Of a stretch of 64,000 nucleotides of DNA, positions 44,588 to 53,157 are shown one piece after another (position 1 is the first letter of the stretch; each line of letters begins with the position of its first letter). Position numbers and translations under genes: made by a program. This DNA comes from Clostridium sp. Marseille-P299 (GTDB lineage Bacteria; Bacillota; Clostridia; Lachnospirales; Lachnospiraceae). The DNA is taken from assembly GCF_900078195.1 (NCBI RefSeq), contig NZ_FJVE01000007.1, positions 2,170,001 through 2,234,000 of the forward strand, given 5' to 3'. A model generated the notes under the pieces. It had not been told where the DNA came from, did not search any database, and worked only from the letters and a program-made list of their open reading frames with translations.

Positions 44588-45486
44588 AAAGAGCGCATAT
44601 ATTTGCCTAACTCTTCAATATATTTCATTCCAATCTCACTTAATATCGTATCTTTTAAGGTCACATAACCAATATCCATTACCTCTTCTGTATCAAGTGG
44701 TATTGCTTTATAATCTCCTCCATTTAACTCTTCACAGATGATTCCCGAACATAAGGTATATCCATTCAGACCAACCATAAGATTTAACATCGTTGCTCTA
44801 TCATTAACCTTAATGGTCTTTTTATATTCATAAGTGCTTAGAATTTCTTCCGCGAAATAAAATGAGTTATTATCTCCTTGTTCAAAAGACATACATGGGA
44901 ATGCCTGCAAATCCTCCAAGGATATAATATCTTTTTCTGCCAACGGATGTCCTTTCCACAAATATACATAAGCACTGCAGGTTATCAGCTTTTGAAATTT
45001 TAAATTCTTATCTTTTAACAATTTCATTATAATCTTTCCATTAAAATCATTAATAAATAAAATGCCTATTTCACTTCTGCCAGATTGTACATCATTTAAA
45101 ACATCAAAGGTTCTCGTTTCTCGAATTGCAAATTCATAATCATTCATATCAAAGCCTTTTGCCATTTCCACGAATGCTTTAACGGCAAAAGAATAGTGCT
45201 GAGTAGAAACTCCAAATTTCTGCTTTCTATTTTTATTTAAATACTTTGCCTCTAATAATTCCACCTGACCTAATATCTGTCTAGCGTATCCTAAAAATTC
45301 TTCACCTTCTGAGGTTACAATAACGCCCTTTGTGGTCCTTGTAAATATAGACATATGTATTTCTTCTTCCAATTCCTTAATTGCACTAGTAAGGCTTGGT
45401 TGTGAAATAAATAATTTTTTTGCAGCCTCATTCATAGAACATGTATTAGCGATTGTAATCGCATATTTTATTTGTCTCAAAGTCAT
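44584..45486 (-). CDS. LysR-family transcriptional regulator
   Basis: 300 residues. The N-terminal winged helix is TLRQIKYAITIANTCSMNEA then AAKKLFISQPSLTSAIKELE (residues 2-42); the rest is the periplasmic-binding-like effector domain. It is followed on the same strand by the candidate operators and promoter of the metN operon, so it is the probable activator of that operon, sensing methionine-like or hydroxy-acid ligands (inference). GGAGG precedes the ATG. Confidence 0.9.
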   Translation of the reverse strand: MTLRQIKYAITIANTCSMNEAAKKLFISQPSLTSAIKELEEEIHMSIFTRTTKGVIVTSEGEEFLGYARQILGQVELLEAKYLNKNRKQKFGVSTQHYSFAVKAFVEMAKGFDMNDYEFAIRETRTFDVLNDVQSGRSEIGILFINDFNGKIIMKLLKDKNLKFQKLITCSAYVYLWKGHPLAEKDIISLEDLQAFPCMSFEQGDNNSFYFAEEILSTYEYKKTIKVNDRATMLNLMVGLNGYTLCSGIICEELNGGDYKAIPLDTEEVMDIGYVTLKDTILSEIGMKYIEELGKYMRSL

Positions 45487-45795
45487 ACTCTTATCCTCCT
45501 AATCTTTCTGAATCCTTTTATCTTATTCTGAACTCATTTATCTTTTTATGCATCTTTTTACCCTTAGAGGTCCTCAACAGCATAACGGTAATTACATGTG
45601 CTTATTCAAATCTCTTTATTCAAATTTATATCTTACAAAATCTTTTAATGATCCAACCTATGTAGTAGGATGAAAAAGATAATAAACACATCCTTAAGTA
45701 CAAAGTATAACTCTATAATGTAATAATTACACTATGATTTTTAAATAAGAACTACTTTTTAGTGTCTCTTTACTAAATCGATACTTTGATCAAAC
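45487..45795. other. Intergenic stretch between trxA and lysR
   Basis: AT-rich sequence that should contain the lysR promoter on the minus strand. I see no convincing promoter, RNA motif or coding frame in it. Confidence 0.35.
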
Positions 45796-45846
45796 AAAAA
45801 AGAAAACAGGTTACCTCTATTAAAGTAATAACCTGTTTTCTTTTTT
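45796..45846. terminator. Strong bidirectional terminator of trxA
   Basis: A perfect 18-bp stem: AAAAAAGAAAACAGGTTA (45796-45813) and its complement at 45829-45846, with a 15-nt loop and terminal A/T runs. It is 62 bp past the trxA stop. Confidence 0.85.
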
Positions 45847-45908
45847 ATATTTATGTGCGAAAATGAAATTAATTTAAGAAACTATATTAAATTTATCTTT
45901 ATTATACT

Positions 45909-46223
45909 TTATCTAACTTTACCAATCATATCAAGAATCTGTTCTTTGGATTGGAAGCCAACGGATTTATCCATTAACTCTCCATCTTTGAAAAGAAGTA
46001 AAGTTGGAATAGACATTACTTGATATTTTTGAGCTACTTCATTATTCTCATCTACATCGATCTTAGCAACTTCAATGTCATTTACTTCTTCAGCAATGTT
46101 CTCAACAATTGGAGATAACATCTTACATGGTCCACACCAAGTTGCAAATACATCGACTAATACAATACCTTTTTTATTTAATACTTCTTCATTAAAAACG
46201 CTGTCTTTTAAAACTTTTACCAT
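45909..46223 (-). CDS. trxA: Thioredoxin
   Basis: A 104-residue classical thioredoxin with the redox motif ATWCGPCKM (about 28-36) and the cis-Pro loop MSIPTLLLF (about 72-80). It reduces protein disulfides in the cytoplasm, normally recycled by thioredoxin reductase, which is not in the window. It has its own consensus promoter and terminator, so it is monocistronic. Confidence 0.97.
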   Translation of the reverse strand: MVKVLKDSVFNEEVLNKKGIVLVDVFATWCGPCKMLSPIVENIAEEVNDIEVAKIDVDENNEVAQKYQVMSIPTLLLFKDGELMDKSVGFQSKEQILDMIGKVR

Positions 46224-46375
46224 AGTAATTCCTCACTTTCTCATATATGTATACACTGTATTATTGATGATTTATTTAACTATTTAAATATATCTAGCAT
46301 ATACAAGTTTATTAAAATCTTATTCATAGTATTTTGGATTCTATTAAATTGTGTTCAATTGAATTGTTTAAAACT

Positions 46376-46404
46376 ATTATAAGTGCATTTTTCTTTTTTG
46401 TCAA
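46376..46404 (-). promoter_or_regulatory. Consensus sigma-A promoter of trxA
   Basis: On the minus strand TTGACA (46404-46399), 17-bp A-rich spacer, TATAAT (46381-46376): a full consensus promoter, about 150 bp upstream of the trxA start. Confidence 0.85.
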
Positions 46405-46581
46405 GCCCCTATCAAATCTTAAATATTTTTCACTTTGATTTATCTTCTATAACCTCAAAACTTATATATTTTCATCCATCTCGTTCATCGTATTCTAATA
46501 GTATATCAAACTTTACTGGACATTATATTTACTGAATATAAAACTTAGCGGATACAATTCCTTATTTCACATCCATCAATA

Positions 46582-46624
46582 AAAAATGATTATCCTACCA
46601 AAGAGTAATAAGATAATCATTTTT
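46582..46624. terminator. Terminator of the hyp operon
   Basis: AAAAATGATTATC (46582-46594) and GATAATCATTTTT (46612-46624), a perfect 13-bp stem with T runs, about 100 bp after the hypA stop. The rest of the 46405-46721 gap shows nothing else that I can support. Confidence 0.8.
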
Positions 46625-46721
46625 ATATCATTTATTTAATTACTTTTCTACGCCATTCGTTCTATGCCGGACCTATCACTATACTTATATCATCCACTAA
46701 TGAAAAATGAATACTGCGATA

Positions 46722-47063
46722 CTAATAACACACTATTTCCTTAATAAAGAACTCTTTCCCACCAAGCAGTTCAATATTCTTACCGTTACATTTCGGACAT
46801 ACCCCATTATACTTAATAACTTCAAATACTTTATTACACGTTTGACATATGGCATTTGCAGGTAAAATCTCAATTTTTAATGCAGTATTTTCTAACATCG
46901 TACCATCTGCTGCCGCAGGGTAAACAGCTTCAATATATCTAGGGATCATAGAGGAAAGTTCATCAATTTGTAAGACAAGGGAATCTATTTGCTCGACTTT
47001 ATGTTCTCTGGCAAATTCTTCTACCGTTTGGATTACTTGCATAACAACACCAACCTCATGCAT
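46722..47063 (-). CDS. hypA: HypA-type nickel metallochaperone
   Basis: 113 residues from an ATG that gives the obligatory N-terminal Met-His-Glu of HypA (His2 binds nickel); the longer frame from 47090 would bury this motif and is rejected. A zinc-binding four-Cys site is present: CQTCNKVF and CPKCNG (about residues 75-95). HypA works with HypB to insert nickel into [NiFe]-hydrogenase or to deliver it to other nickel enzymes. It starts 4 bp after the oxidoreductase gene on the same strand. No hydrogenase or hypC-F genes are in this window. Confidence 0.92.
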   Translation of the reverse strand: MHEVGVVMQVIQTVEEFAREHKVEQIDSLVLQIDELSSMIPRYIEAVYPAAADGTMLENTALKIEILPANAICQTCNKVFEVIKYNGVCPKCNGKNIELLGGKEFFIKEIVCY

Positions 47064-47067
47064 TGGA

Positions 47068-49875
47068 TCACCTACCTTTGGTAAGAGCATTTTTTACTTT
47101 TTTCACAGCAATTTTACCTTTACGCTTTAATACTTGCTTAATAACTACTGGTTTTATATCTTCATATGCTACTCCTTCTCCATCATAGGTTCTTACAAGA
47201 GTAATCGCATCAAACTTACATTTTGTCGTACATTGACCACAGCCAACACATAAGAATTTGTCAACTACAGTAGCGCCACAACCAAGACAACGTTTCGTTT
47301 CATTCTTAATCTGTTCTTCTGTAAATGTAGTTCTTATATCTCTAAAATGCTCTTTTCCTTTCATAGAATTACTATGAGCTGCCTTTTCCCTTGGTATTGA
47401 ATCATATCCTCCTAACTCTAAGCTATCTTTATCCATGGAATGATATTCTCTCTTATCACGACCAATAACTAAAGATTGCCCTGGTTGAACATAGCGATGA
47501 ATAGAGATTGCAGCCTCTTTTCCTAATGCAATTGCATCAATTGCGAATCTTGGTCCAGTAAATGCATCACCACCTACAAATACATCTGGCACAGAAGTTT
47601 GTAAAGTAAAACCATCGGCCAGCATTGTTTTATTTGAATTTAAAGCCATTTTACTCTCATCTAAAATATTTCCCCATTCAATGGTTTGCCCAACAGAAGT
47701 AAGTACATAATTAGCTTTCACAATCTTTGTAACAGTCTCATCATATCTTGGATGAAATTTTCCTGCTTCATCAAAAACAGAAGTACATTTTATAAATTCT
47801 ACACCTATAACTTTACCATTTTCTGAAAGAATCCGTTTTGGACCCCAAGAGTTATGAATTTCAATGGATTCTAAAAGTGCCTCTTCCACTTCTTCTTCCA
47901 AGGCTGGCATGGATTCACGACTTTCTAAACAAAACATTTTTACTGAGTTTGGAGTGGCTGTAGCCGTTGAACTTGAAGTTACTGAAGTCGTTGAACCTAA
48001 AGTTAATGTAGTTGCAGAGCTTACATTTACTGTAGTAGCTGAGCTTTGAGTTACTTTAGCTCCAGAGCTTACACTTACTCTCGCTGCCGTTCTTGCAACA
48101 TCAATTGCCACATTACCACCACCAATTACGACAATATCTCCAGCTAATTCCACTGCTTTTTTAAGGTTTACATCACGTAAAAATTCTACGCCTGCTATTA
48201 CGCCCTTAGCATCTTCACCTTCAATTCCTAATTTTCTACCACCTTGTGCCCCAATAGCAAGATAGAATGCTTCATATCCCTGCTTTCTTAGCTCATTTAG
48301 AGTTACATCTTCACCAACTTTAATCCCTGTTTTAAAAGTAACGCCTAATTCCTTTAAAATATCAATTTCAGCATTTATTACATCCTTCTCCAAACGAAAT
48401 GAAGGAATGCCAAGAGTTAGCATACCACCTAACACATCTTCTTTTTCAAATACCGTTACTTTATAACCTTCGATGGCTAAATAATAAGCACAAGACAGAC
48501 CCGATGGTCCTGCACCAATCACTGCTATTTTTTTCCCGTATTGATGTCTTTGTTTTGGTACAAATCTATGCTCTTTATTTAAATCTTGCTCAGCGATAAA
48601 CTTTTTAATTTCATCAATAGCAACTGGTTCATCAATATCTCCTCTTGTACAAGCAGACTCACATTTTCTAGGGCAGATACGACCACATACTGCTGGAAAC
48701 GGGTTCTCTTGCTTGATAAGTTCCAATGCTTCATTGTACTTACCCATAGAGGCTAATTTTATATATCCTTGCACAGAAATATGGGCTGGACATGCTGTTT
48801 TACAAGGACTTGTTCCTGTATCCACCACGTCTTTTCGATTGGTTCTATAGTCGGGGTTCCATTTGTCAGGTCCCCATTCGGTGTCTCTTGGTGTATCTTT
48901 TCTATTTATTTCACTTACCACAGGTGTAGTAGAACATAATTTTTGTCCTAACTGTAATGCATTGACTGGGCAATTTTGCACACATTCCCCACAGGCAACA
49001 CATTTATCTTTATCTACCTGTGAAACATAGTTAGAGCGCACCATATCTGCATTAATGAACATACTTGCAGTTCGTAGTGATAAACAAGAACATCCACAAC
49101 AATTGCAAATTGCATGTGTCTTTCCCGAACCATCTAAGTTAGGTATTTGATGCATAAGACCATTATCTTCCGCTCTTTTTATAATTTCAAATGCTTCTTC
49201 CCTTGTTATTTGCTTTCCTCTGCCAGTACGTATGTAGTATTCTGCTGCATGCCCCATTTGAATGCACATATCTTCTTTTAGATGACCACAGCCTTCGCCC
49301 ATTGCCTCTCTAGCGGTACGACAGGAACAATCAGAAACCGTAAATACATCATTTTCATTGAGATATTTTGATACTTCTTCATATGTTGCTCTTCTTGTTT
49401 CACCTGAAATGGCTTGCTCAATGGGAATAACCCGCATTAATCCAACGCCAACTGGAAAACTTCCTGCAGTCTTTGGTCCTCTTACCCTACCATATGCCTC
49501 AAAGGCTTCTGCTATCTGGGGATACTTTGCAACATTCTCCTTATTGTTAACCATCATTTCCATTATGCCTGGAACCCAAGTATCATACCAAAACATGTCT
49601 ACTCCATCGATTTCATTGACAAAGCAAACACCAGCATATGCAAGCTCCATAAGCAGCTTATAAGTTTCTTCTTCTGTTTTGTTACACTTTTTTGCAAGTT
49701 CCTTTGCGCTAGCCTTCTTTCGCATTTCCATACATAGTGCTACCTCGGCCATCTCCTCTGATACAACAGGCTCAAGTATTATATATTCTGGATCCGTAGA
49801 TTTTATCTCATTTTTTGCCCCACGCTTTTTATTACTAATATGATTCGCAAGATCTAATACCTTTTCCTTTACCAT
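47068..49875 (-). CDS. Multi-cluster Fe-S / FAD (GltD-like) oxidoreductase with a Ser/Thr-rich insert
   Basis: 935 residues. Order of parts: an N-terminal helical/winged-helix part (1-170); a Cys-rich domain with SDCSCRTAREAMGEGCGH and CNCCGCSC (about 180-270); a ferredoxin motif CVACGECVQNCPVNAL (about 293-308); the GltD-type entry domain CKTACPAHISVQGYI and CGRICPRKCESACTRG (about 350-415); FAD-binding VIGAGPSGLSCAYYLA (about 445); NAD(P)H-binding VVIGGGNVAIDVARTA (about 580); and a C-terminal pair of Fe-S sites CLGCGATVVDKFLCVGCGQC (about 870-890). Residues about 597-643 are a low-complexity Ser/Thr/Ala/Val insert, placed where related proteins have a short loop. It likely shuttles electrons between NAD(P)H and ferredoxin-like partners. 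It is flanked by hypB and hypA. Start at 49875 from GGAGAGGG. Confidence 0.87.
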   Translation of the reverse strand: MVKEKVLDLANHISNKKRGAKNEIKSTDPEYIILEPVVSEEMAEVALCMEMRKKASAKELAKKCNKTEEETYKLLMELAYAGVCFVNEIDGVDMFWYDTWVPGIMEMMVNNKENVAKYPQIAEAFEAYGRVRGPKTAGSFPVGVGLMRVIPIEQAISGETRRATYEEVSKYLNENDVFTVSDCSCRTAREAMGEGCGHLKEDMCIQMGHAAEYYIRTGRGKQITREEAFEIIKRAEDNGLMHQIPNLDGSGKTHAICNCCGCSCLSLRTASMFINADMVRSNYVSQVDKDKCVACGECVQNCPVNALQLGQKLCSTTPVVSEINRKDTPRDTEWGPDKWNPDYRTNRKDVVDTGTSPCKTACPAHISVQGYIKLASMGKYNEALELIKQENPFPAVCGRICPRKCESACTRGDIDEPVAIDEIKKFIAEQDLNKEHRFVPKQRHQYGKKIAVIGAGPSGLSCAYYLAIEGYKVTVFEKEDVLGGMLTLGIPSFRLEKDVINAEIDILKELGVTFKTGIKVGEDVTLNELRKQGYEAFYLAIGAQGGRKLGIEGEDAKGVIAGVEFLRDVNLKKAVELAGDIVVIGGGNVAIDVARTAARVSVSSGAKVTQSSATTVNVSSATTLTLGSTTSVTSSSTATATPNSVKMFCLESRESMPALEEEVEEALLESIEIHNSWGPKRILSENGKVIGVEFIKCTSVFDEAGKFHPRYDETVTKIVKANYVLTSVGQTIEWGNILDESKMALNSNKTMLADGFTLQTSVPDVFVGGDAFTGPRFAIDAIALGKEAAISIHRYVQPGQSLVIGRDKREYHSMDKDSLELGGYDSIPREKAAHSNSMKGKEHFRDIRTTFTEEQIKNETKRCLGCGATVVDKFLCVGCGQCTTKCKFDAITLVRTYDGEGVAYEDIKPVVIKQVLKRKGKIAVKKVKNALTKGR

Positions 49876-49955
49876 GGTTACCCTCTCCATCTACGAAATA
49901 TTAATTATTCCTTACAATACCATGACTCTTTTAGGACTCTATTTGGACTACTTCC

Positions 49956-49995
49956 ACTTCTTAACTTCTTAACTTCTTAACTTCTTAACTTCTTA
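49956..49995. repeat. Five tandem copies of an 8-bp repeat downstream of hypB
   Basis: Five exact copies of ACTTCTTA followed by a degenerate ACTTTTTC, about 14 bp after the hypB stop codon. A simple-sequence repeat between hypB and the oxidoreductase gene; copy number could vary between strains. Confidence 0.9.
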
Positions 49996-50008
49996 ACTTT
50001 TTCACATC

Positions 50009-50677
50009 TTACTCTTTCCACTGTTTAACTTCATCACGAATCCAATCTGCAAATAAATCGATTCCTTCTCCTGTTCTAGCGGATATTGGTATGATTTTAA
50101 CCTTTGGGTTTCTTTCTTTTACTCTCTTAATACACTCCTCTAAATCAAAGTCAAAATAAGGAAGAGTATCTATTTTGTTAATTAATAACACATCAACAAC
50201 AGAAAACATCAAAGGATATTTTAATGGCTTATCATCACCTTCTGGTACACTAAGTATCATTGCATTTTTAGAAGAACCTGTATCAAATTCTGCTGGACAT
50301 ACTAAATTACCTACATTCTCTAAAATAACAAGATCCAAATTCTCAGTGCCTAAGCCGTTTAGCCCTTGCTTTGTCATATCTGCATCCAAATGACACATTC
50401 CACCCGTGTGAAGCTGTATCACCTTTACTCCTGTTTTAGAAATTGTGTGAGCATCTACATCCGAGTCAATATCTGCCTCCATAACACCAATTTTTAATTC
50501 CTCTTTTAAAGCTTCAATGGTTTTTGTTAAAGTTGTTGTTTTTCCTGCTCCTGGCGAGGACATTAGATTTAGAAGAAACATCTTTTTTTCTTTCAATTCA
50601 TTCCGTAATAGATCTGCTTGTTTGTTATTATTATCAAATACGTTTTGCTTAATTTCAAGAATTTTAAACTCGCTCAT
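50009..50677 (-). CDS. hypB: HypB GTPase, nickel incorporation factor
   Basis: 222 residues. P-loop SSPGAGKTT (about 40-48), the nickel/zinc-binding pair in TGGMCHLDADM (about 91-101), ENVGNLVCPAEFD (about 116-128) and the guanine-specificity NKID (about 167). It lacks the His-rich N-terminal extension some HypB proteins use to store nickel. It delivers nickel with HypA at the cost of GTP. First of hypB-oxidoreductase-hypA. Confidence 0.95.
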   Translation of the reverse strand: MSEFKILEIKQNVFDNNNKQADLLRNELKEKKMFLLNLMSSPGAGKTTTLTKTIEALKEELKIGVMEADIDSDVDAHTISKTGVKVIQLHTGGMCHLDADMTKQGLNGLGTENLDLVILENVGNLVCPAEFDTGSSKNAMILSVPEGDDKPLKYPLMFSVVDVLLINKIDTLPYFDFDLEECIKRVKERNPKVKIIPISARTGEGIDLFADWIRDEVKQWKE

Positions 50678-50757
50678 TACTAGATCCCCTTTTCATTTAA
50701 AATTATGTGTATACGAAGAGTGACAATGTCTGTGACAAAAACATATATAAATAAGCT

Positions 50758-50973
50758 TTAATTATTTGGTAAATGCCTTGGATACATATTAAATATAAAT
50801 GTTAATTATTTAGCGAATACTTGATTACATATGAATATAATGTTATTTATTTAACGTATGCCTTAAACACATATGAAATATAATGTTAATTATTTAGCGT
50901 ATGCCTTAAATACATATGAAATATAAGTGTATTTAGCATATGCCTTTAAAACATATGAAACTATAATCTTGAA
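50758..50973. repeat. About five degenerate 43-bp tandem repeats extending from the end of the membrane-protein gene
   Basis: On the plus strand each unit resembles TTAATTATTTAGCGTATGCC followed by TTAAATACATATGAAATATA. Units start at about 50758, 50802, 50843, 50885 and 50929, and a further related copy covers the last codons of the adjacent gene (...AATTATCTAGCTAATACC...). The array thus seems to have grown from the 3' end of that gene. No known family. Confidence 0.8.
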
Positions 50974-51954
50974 TTATCTAGCTAATACCTTGACTTCCTT
51001 ATATTTCGCAAGATCTGTATATAGTTCTCCTTTATATGGATTTCGTTTTGTTTTCTTAACCTTATAAATCATATAAACGAATACTCCAATGTTCGCTAAA
51101 AGTGCTAGAAAACTAAAAATAAACAATGGTGTTTCATTATAAGAAGATGCTACTGCGAATTTACCTTCATCTATAAACGCTGGGAACGTCTGAGCAAACA
51201 TACACCACAGCGCTAAGGTATGTGCACGGTGCTGTAACCACGCCCCTTTGCCTAGTGTAAATGCACAAAGTGTTGGTACTAACAATAACGCAAATCCGCA
51301 GTACCAAGCATGCCCTGGCAAGCAATTGTATGTATAAGCAAAGTTCCATAGATCATAAGCAATTATCCAAAACCACAGCATATCGGGCCAAAGCATATCT
51401 TGACTGTTATCATTTTTCGTTTTCTTACGGATACAAATTCCTAACCAACCTGTAATCGTAATGATATTTAAAATTCCTGCAATTGCATTCATAAAGTTCC
51501 AACTACCACCAAGTACATACATCGTTCCATCCGATAAAATACCGCCACTTTTATATTGCGTACCAATTTGTATGTCTCTAGCAACAGCTTCGCATATGTT
51601 GATTGCAAGAATTAATGGTGGAAAGCATAAGGCCCACTTTTTATCTGACAATCTCCATTCTTTCCCCGTCTTTTTATCCTTCCCATGAACATAGCGAATA
51701 CACCAAAATCCGATGCACCCTGCGGTTGCTGAATATACTTTAGCAAGGTGAAACCAATCCGTATAAGTCGTGTCTTTTAATGCTGTAAACCATAGGACGG
51801 ATAAAAAAATCGGGAGGACAATAAAACAAACAAAACTACCATACTTATTTCTTCTTGAAAACTCATTGAGTAGAAATAAAGCTACAAAAACTAGTATCCA
51901 AACTAGCCAAACTTGAATTGCTGTTGCACCTGCATCGTAATTAAATCGAAACAT
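50974..51954 (-). CDS. Multi-pass membrane protein (DUF5692-like)
   Basis: 326 residues, about nine membrane helices, rich in Trp and Tyr, with polar loops WFHLAKVYSATAGCIGFWCI, YVLGGSWNFMNAIAGILNI and LPGHAWYCGFALL. I associate this pattern with the uncharacterised DUF5692 family, from memory only. It is divergent from a GntR/FadR-type regulator and carries an operator identical to the regulator's own just ahead of its start, so it is a member of that regulon. A metabolite transporter or channel is a reasonable guess, not shown. Confidence 0.65.
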   Translation of the reverse strand: MFRFNYDAGATAIQVWLVWILVFVALFLLNEFSRRNKYGSFVCFIVLPIFLSVLWFTALKDTTYTDWFHLAKVYSATAGCIGFWCIRYVHGKDKKTGKEWRLSDKKWALCFPPLILAINICEAVARDIQIGTQYKSGGILSDGTMYVLGGSWNFMNAIAGILNIITITGWLGICIRKKTKNDNSQDMLWPDMLWFWIIAYDLWNFAYTYNCLPGHAWYCGFALLLVPTLCAFTLGKGAWLQHRAHTLALWCMFAQTFPAFIDEGKFAVASSYNETPLFIFSFLALLANIGVFVYMIYKVKKTKRNPYKGELYTDLAKYKEVKVLAR

Positions 51955-51991
51955 ATCATGCTCTCCTTTTTATCTTCCACTTTCTCAGCTG

Positions 51992-52002
51992 TGGTCATAC
52001 CA
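51992..52002. promoter_or_regulatory. GntR operator 1 (membrane-protein gene)
   Basis: TGGTCATACCA, the typical FadR-subfamily operator type (TGGTnnnACCA). It lies 38 bp upstream of the membrane-protein start and 30 bp downstream of its -10, so bound regulator would block elongation. The same 11-mer recurs at 52154-52164. Confidence 0.75.
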
Positions 52003-52031
52003 GTTGGAAAATAGTGTTATACTTTGTTATA

Positions 52032-52060
52032 ATATTAACATTCTGTGCTATGATAGTCAA
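52032..52060 (-). promoter_or_regulatory. Predicted promoter of the membrane-protein gene
   Basis: On the minus strand -35 TTGACT (52060-52055), 17-bp spacer, -10 TAATAT (52037-52032). Confidence 0.7.
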
Positions 52061-52101
52061 TCTTAATAGTGCAATAATTTACATATTTTAATAATTTTCC
52101 C

Positions 52102-52130
52102 TTGTTTTTATCTAATTTTACCAGTACAAT
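52102..52130 (+). promoter_or_regulatory. Predicted promoter of the gntR gene
   Basis: -35 TTGTTT (52102-52107), 17-bp spacer, -10 TACAAT (52125-52130). Operator 2 begins 24 bp after the -10, the same geometry as on the divergent side. A second TATAAT lies at about 52134-52139. Confidence 0.5.
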
Positions 52131-52153
52131 CTAATTATAATATTTGTGGTATG

Positions 52154-52164
52154 TGGTCATACCA
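52154..52164. promoter_or_regulatory. GntR operator 2 (autoregulation)
   Basis: TGGTCATACCA, identical to operator 1, embedded in a wider dyad GGTAT-GTGGTC-ATACC. It lies about 70 bp upstream of the regulator's start codon. Confidence 0.75.
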
Positions 52165-52232
52165 AATCCATGAACTAAAACTAACATATATCTCAATTAA
52201 TTGAAGCTATAAAAGGCAAGATGGAGGTTTCT

Positions 52233-52940
52233 ATGGAATTTTCAAAATTAAGTGCACCATCCTTAAAAGAACTATTTGTAACACAACTTGAACACATGAT
52301 CTTATCAGGTAAATTAAAAATTGGAGAAAAACTTCCTCCAGAACGACAATTAGCAGAAGTTATGCAAGTTAGTCGTGCGGTTGTAAATGGAGGTATCTCT
52401 GAATTAGAGAAGAAAGGTTTCTTAATTATTAAACCAAGAGTCGGCACTTTCATAGCAGACTATAGACGTAATGGAACTTTAGATACCTTAATTTCAATAA
52501 TGAATTATAATGGAGGTCGATTGCGAGATGAAGAAATTCGATCAATCCTTGAAGTTCGGATTGCACTTGAAACACTTGCAGTAAAATTACTTATGCCAAA
52601 AATTACTCCCGAAGATATTCATTTACTTTATGAAAAAGCAGAACAAATTAAAAATGCCGATTCAATAACCAAGGCATCCGAGGCAGCCTTTGATTTTCAA
52701 CATGAGTTAGCTTTTTTATCAGGGAATACTCTTCTCCCACTTATCTTTCATTCTTTTAAAGTTGCCGTTCTTACTCTTTGGGAACGTTTTTGCACCTTGT
52801 ATGGCATTGACGCACTTTATAATAACACCGCTACATTAATCTCCCTTATAAGTAATGGTGATACTGAGAAAGCTCTTCAATGGATCAACGAATCGGTTGA
52901 TAATAGTATCCATGGTAGTCGGCCAATTTATTATTCTTAA
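52233..52940 (+). CDS. GntR-family regulator, FadR subfamily (FCD domain)
   Basis: 235 residues. The winged helix KIGEKLPPERQLAEVMQVSR followed by AVVNGGISELEKKGFLIIKP (about residues 30-70) and a C-terminal all-helical FCD domain (about 90-225) of the type that binds small carboxylic acids with a metal. GGAGG precedes the ATG at 52233; the frame opens four codons earlier. It is divergent from the membrane-protein gene, with which it shares identical operators, so that gene and its own are the likely targets; hypB downstream may also be affected. Confidence 0.9.
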   Translation: MEFSKLSAPSLKELFVTQLEHMILSGKLKIGEKLPPERQLAEVMQVSRAVVNGGISELEKKGFLIIKPRVGTFIADYRRNGTLDTLISIMNYNGGRLRDEEIRSILEVRIALETLAVKLLMPKITPEDIHLLYEKAEQIKNADSITKASEAAFDFQHELAFLSGNTLLPLIFHSFKVAVLTLWERFCTLYGIDALYNNTATLISLISNGDTEKALQWINESVDNSIHGSRPIYYS

Positions 52941-53013
52941 ATACTATGCTAAATCAAAAGAACTATAAAATTATTAAGCAAAAAGGATTTGAGTAGATTT
53001 AAAAAGACTGAAA

Positions 53014-53051
53014 AAGAAGTGTTTATTCGTTTCTAGCAATAAACACTTCTT
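53014..53051 (+). terminator. Terminator of the gntR gene
   Basis: AAGAAGTGTTTATT (53014-53027) pairs perfectly with AATAAACACTTCTT (53038-53051), followed by TCTC. Confidence 0.75.
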
Positions 53052-53157
53052 TCTCTAATTCAATAATTTAAGAAAAATCATGTTCTCACGCAACCAAAAT
53101 CAATTTTTAACGAGATATAGAGTGAATACGTATAACAGGGAGAAAGGAGGTTCACCT

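Noticed and set aside
47864..48049. Plus-strand 61-codon frame inside the oxidoreductase gene
   Set aside because: A shadow of the Ser/Thr-rich insert on the other strand; low complexity and no SD.
49956..50973. CRISPR array
   Set aside because: Both repeat clusters have directly abutting, degenerate units with no unique spacers and no cas genes.
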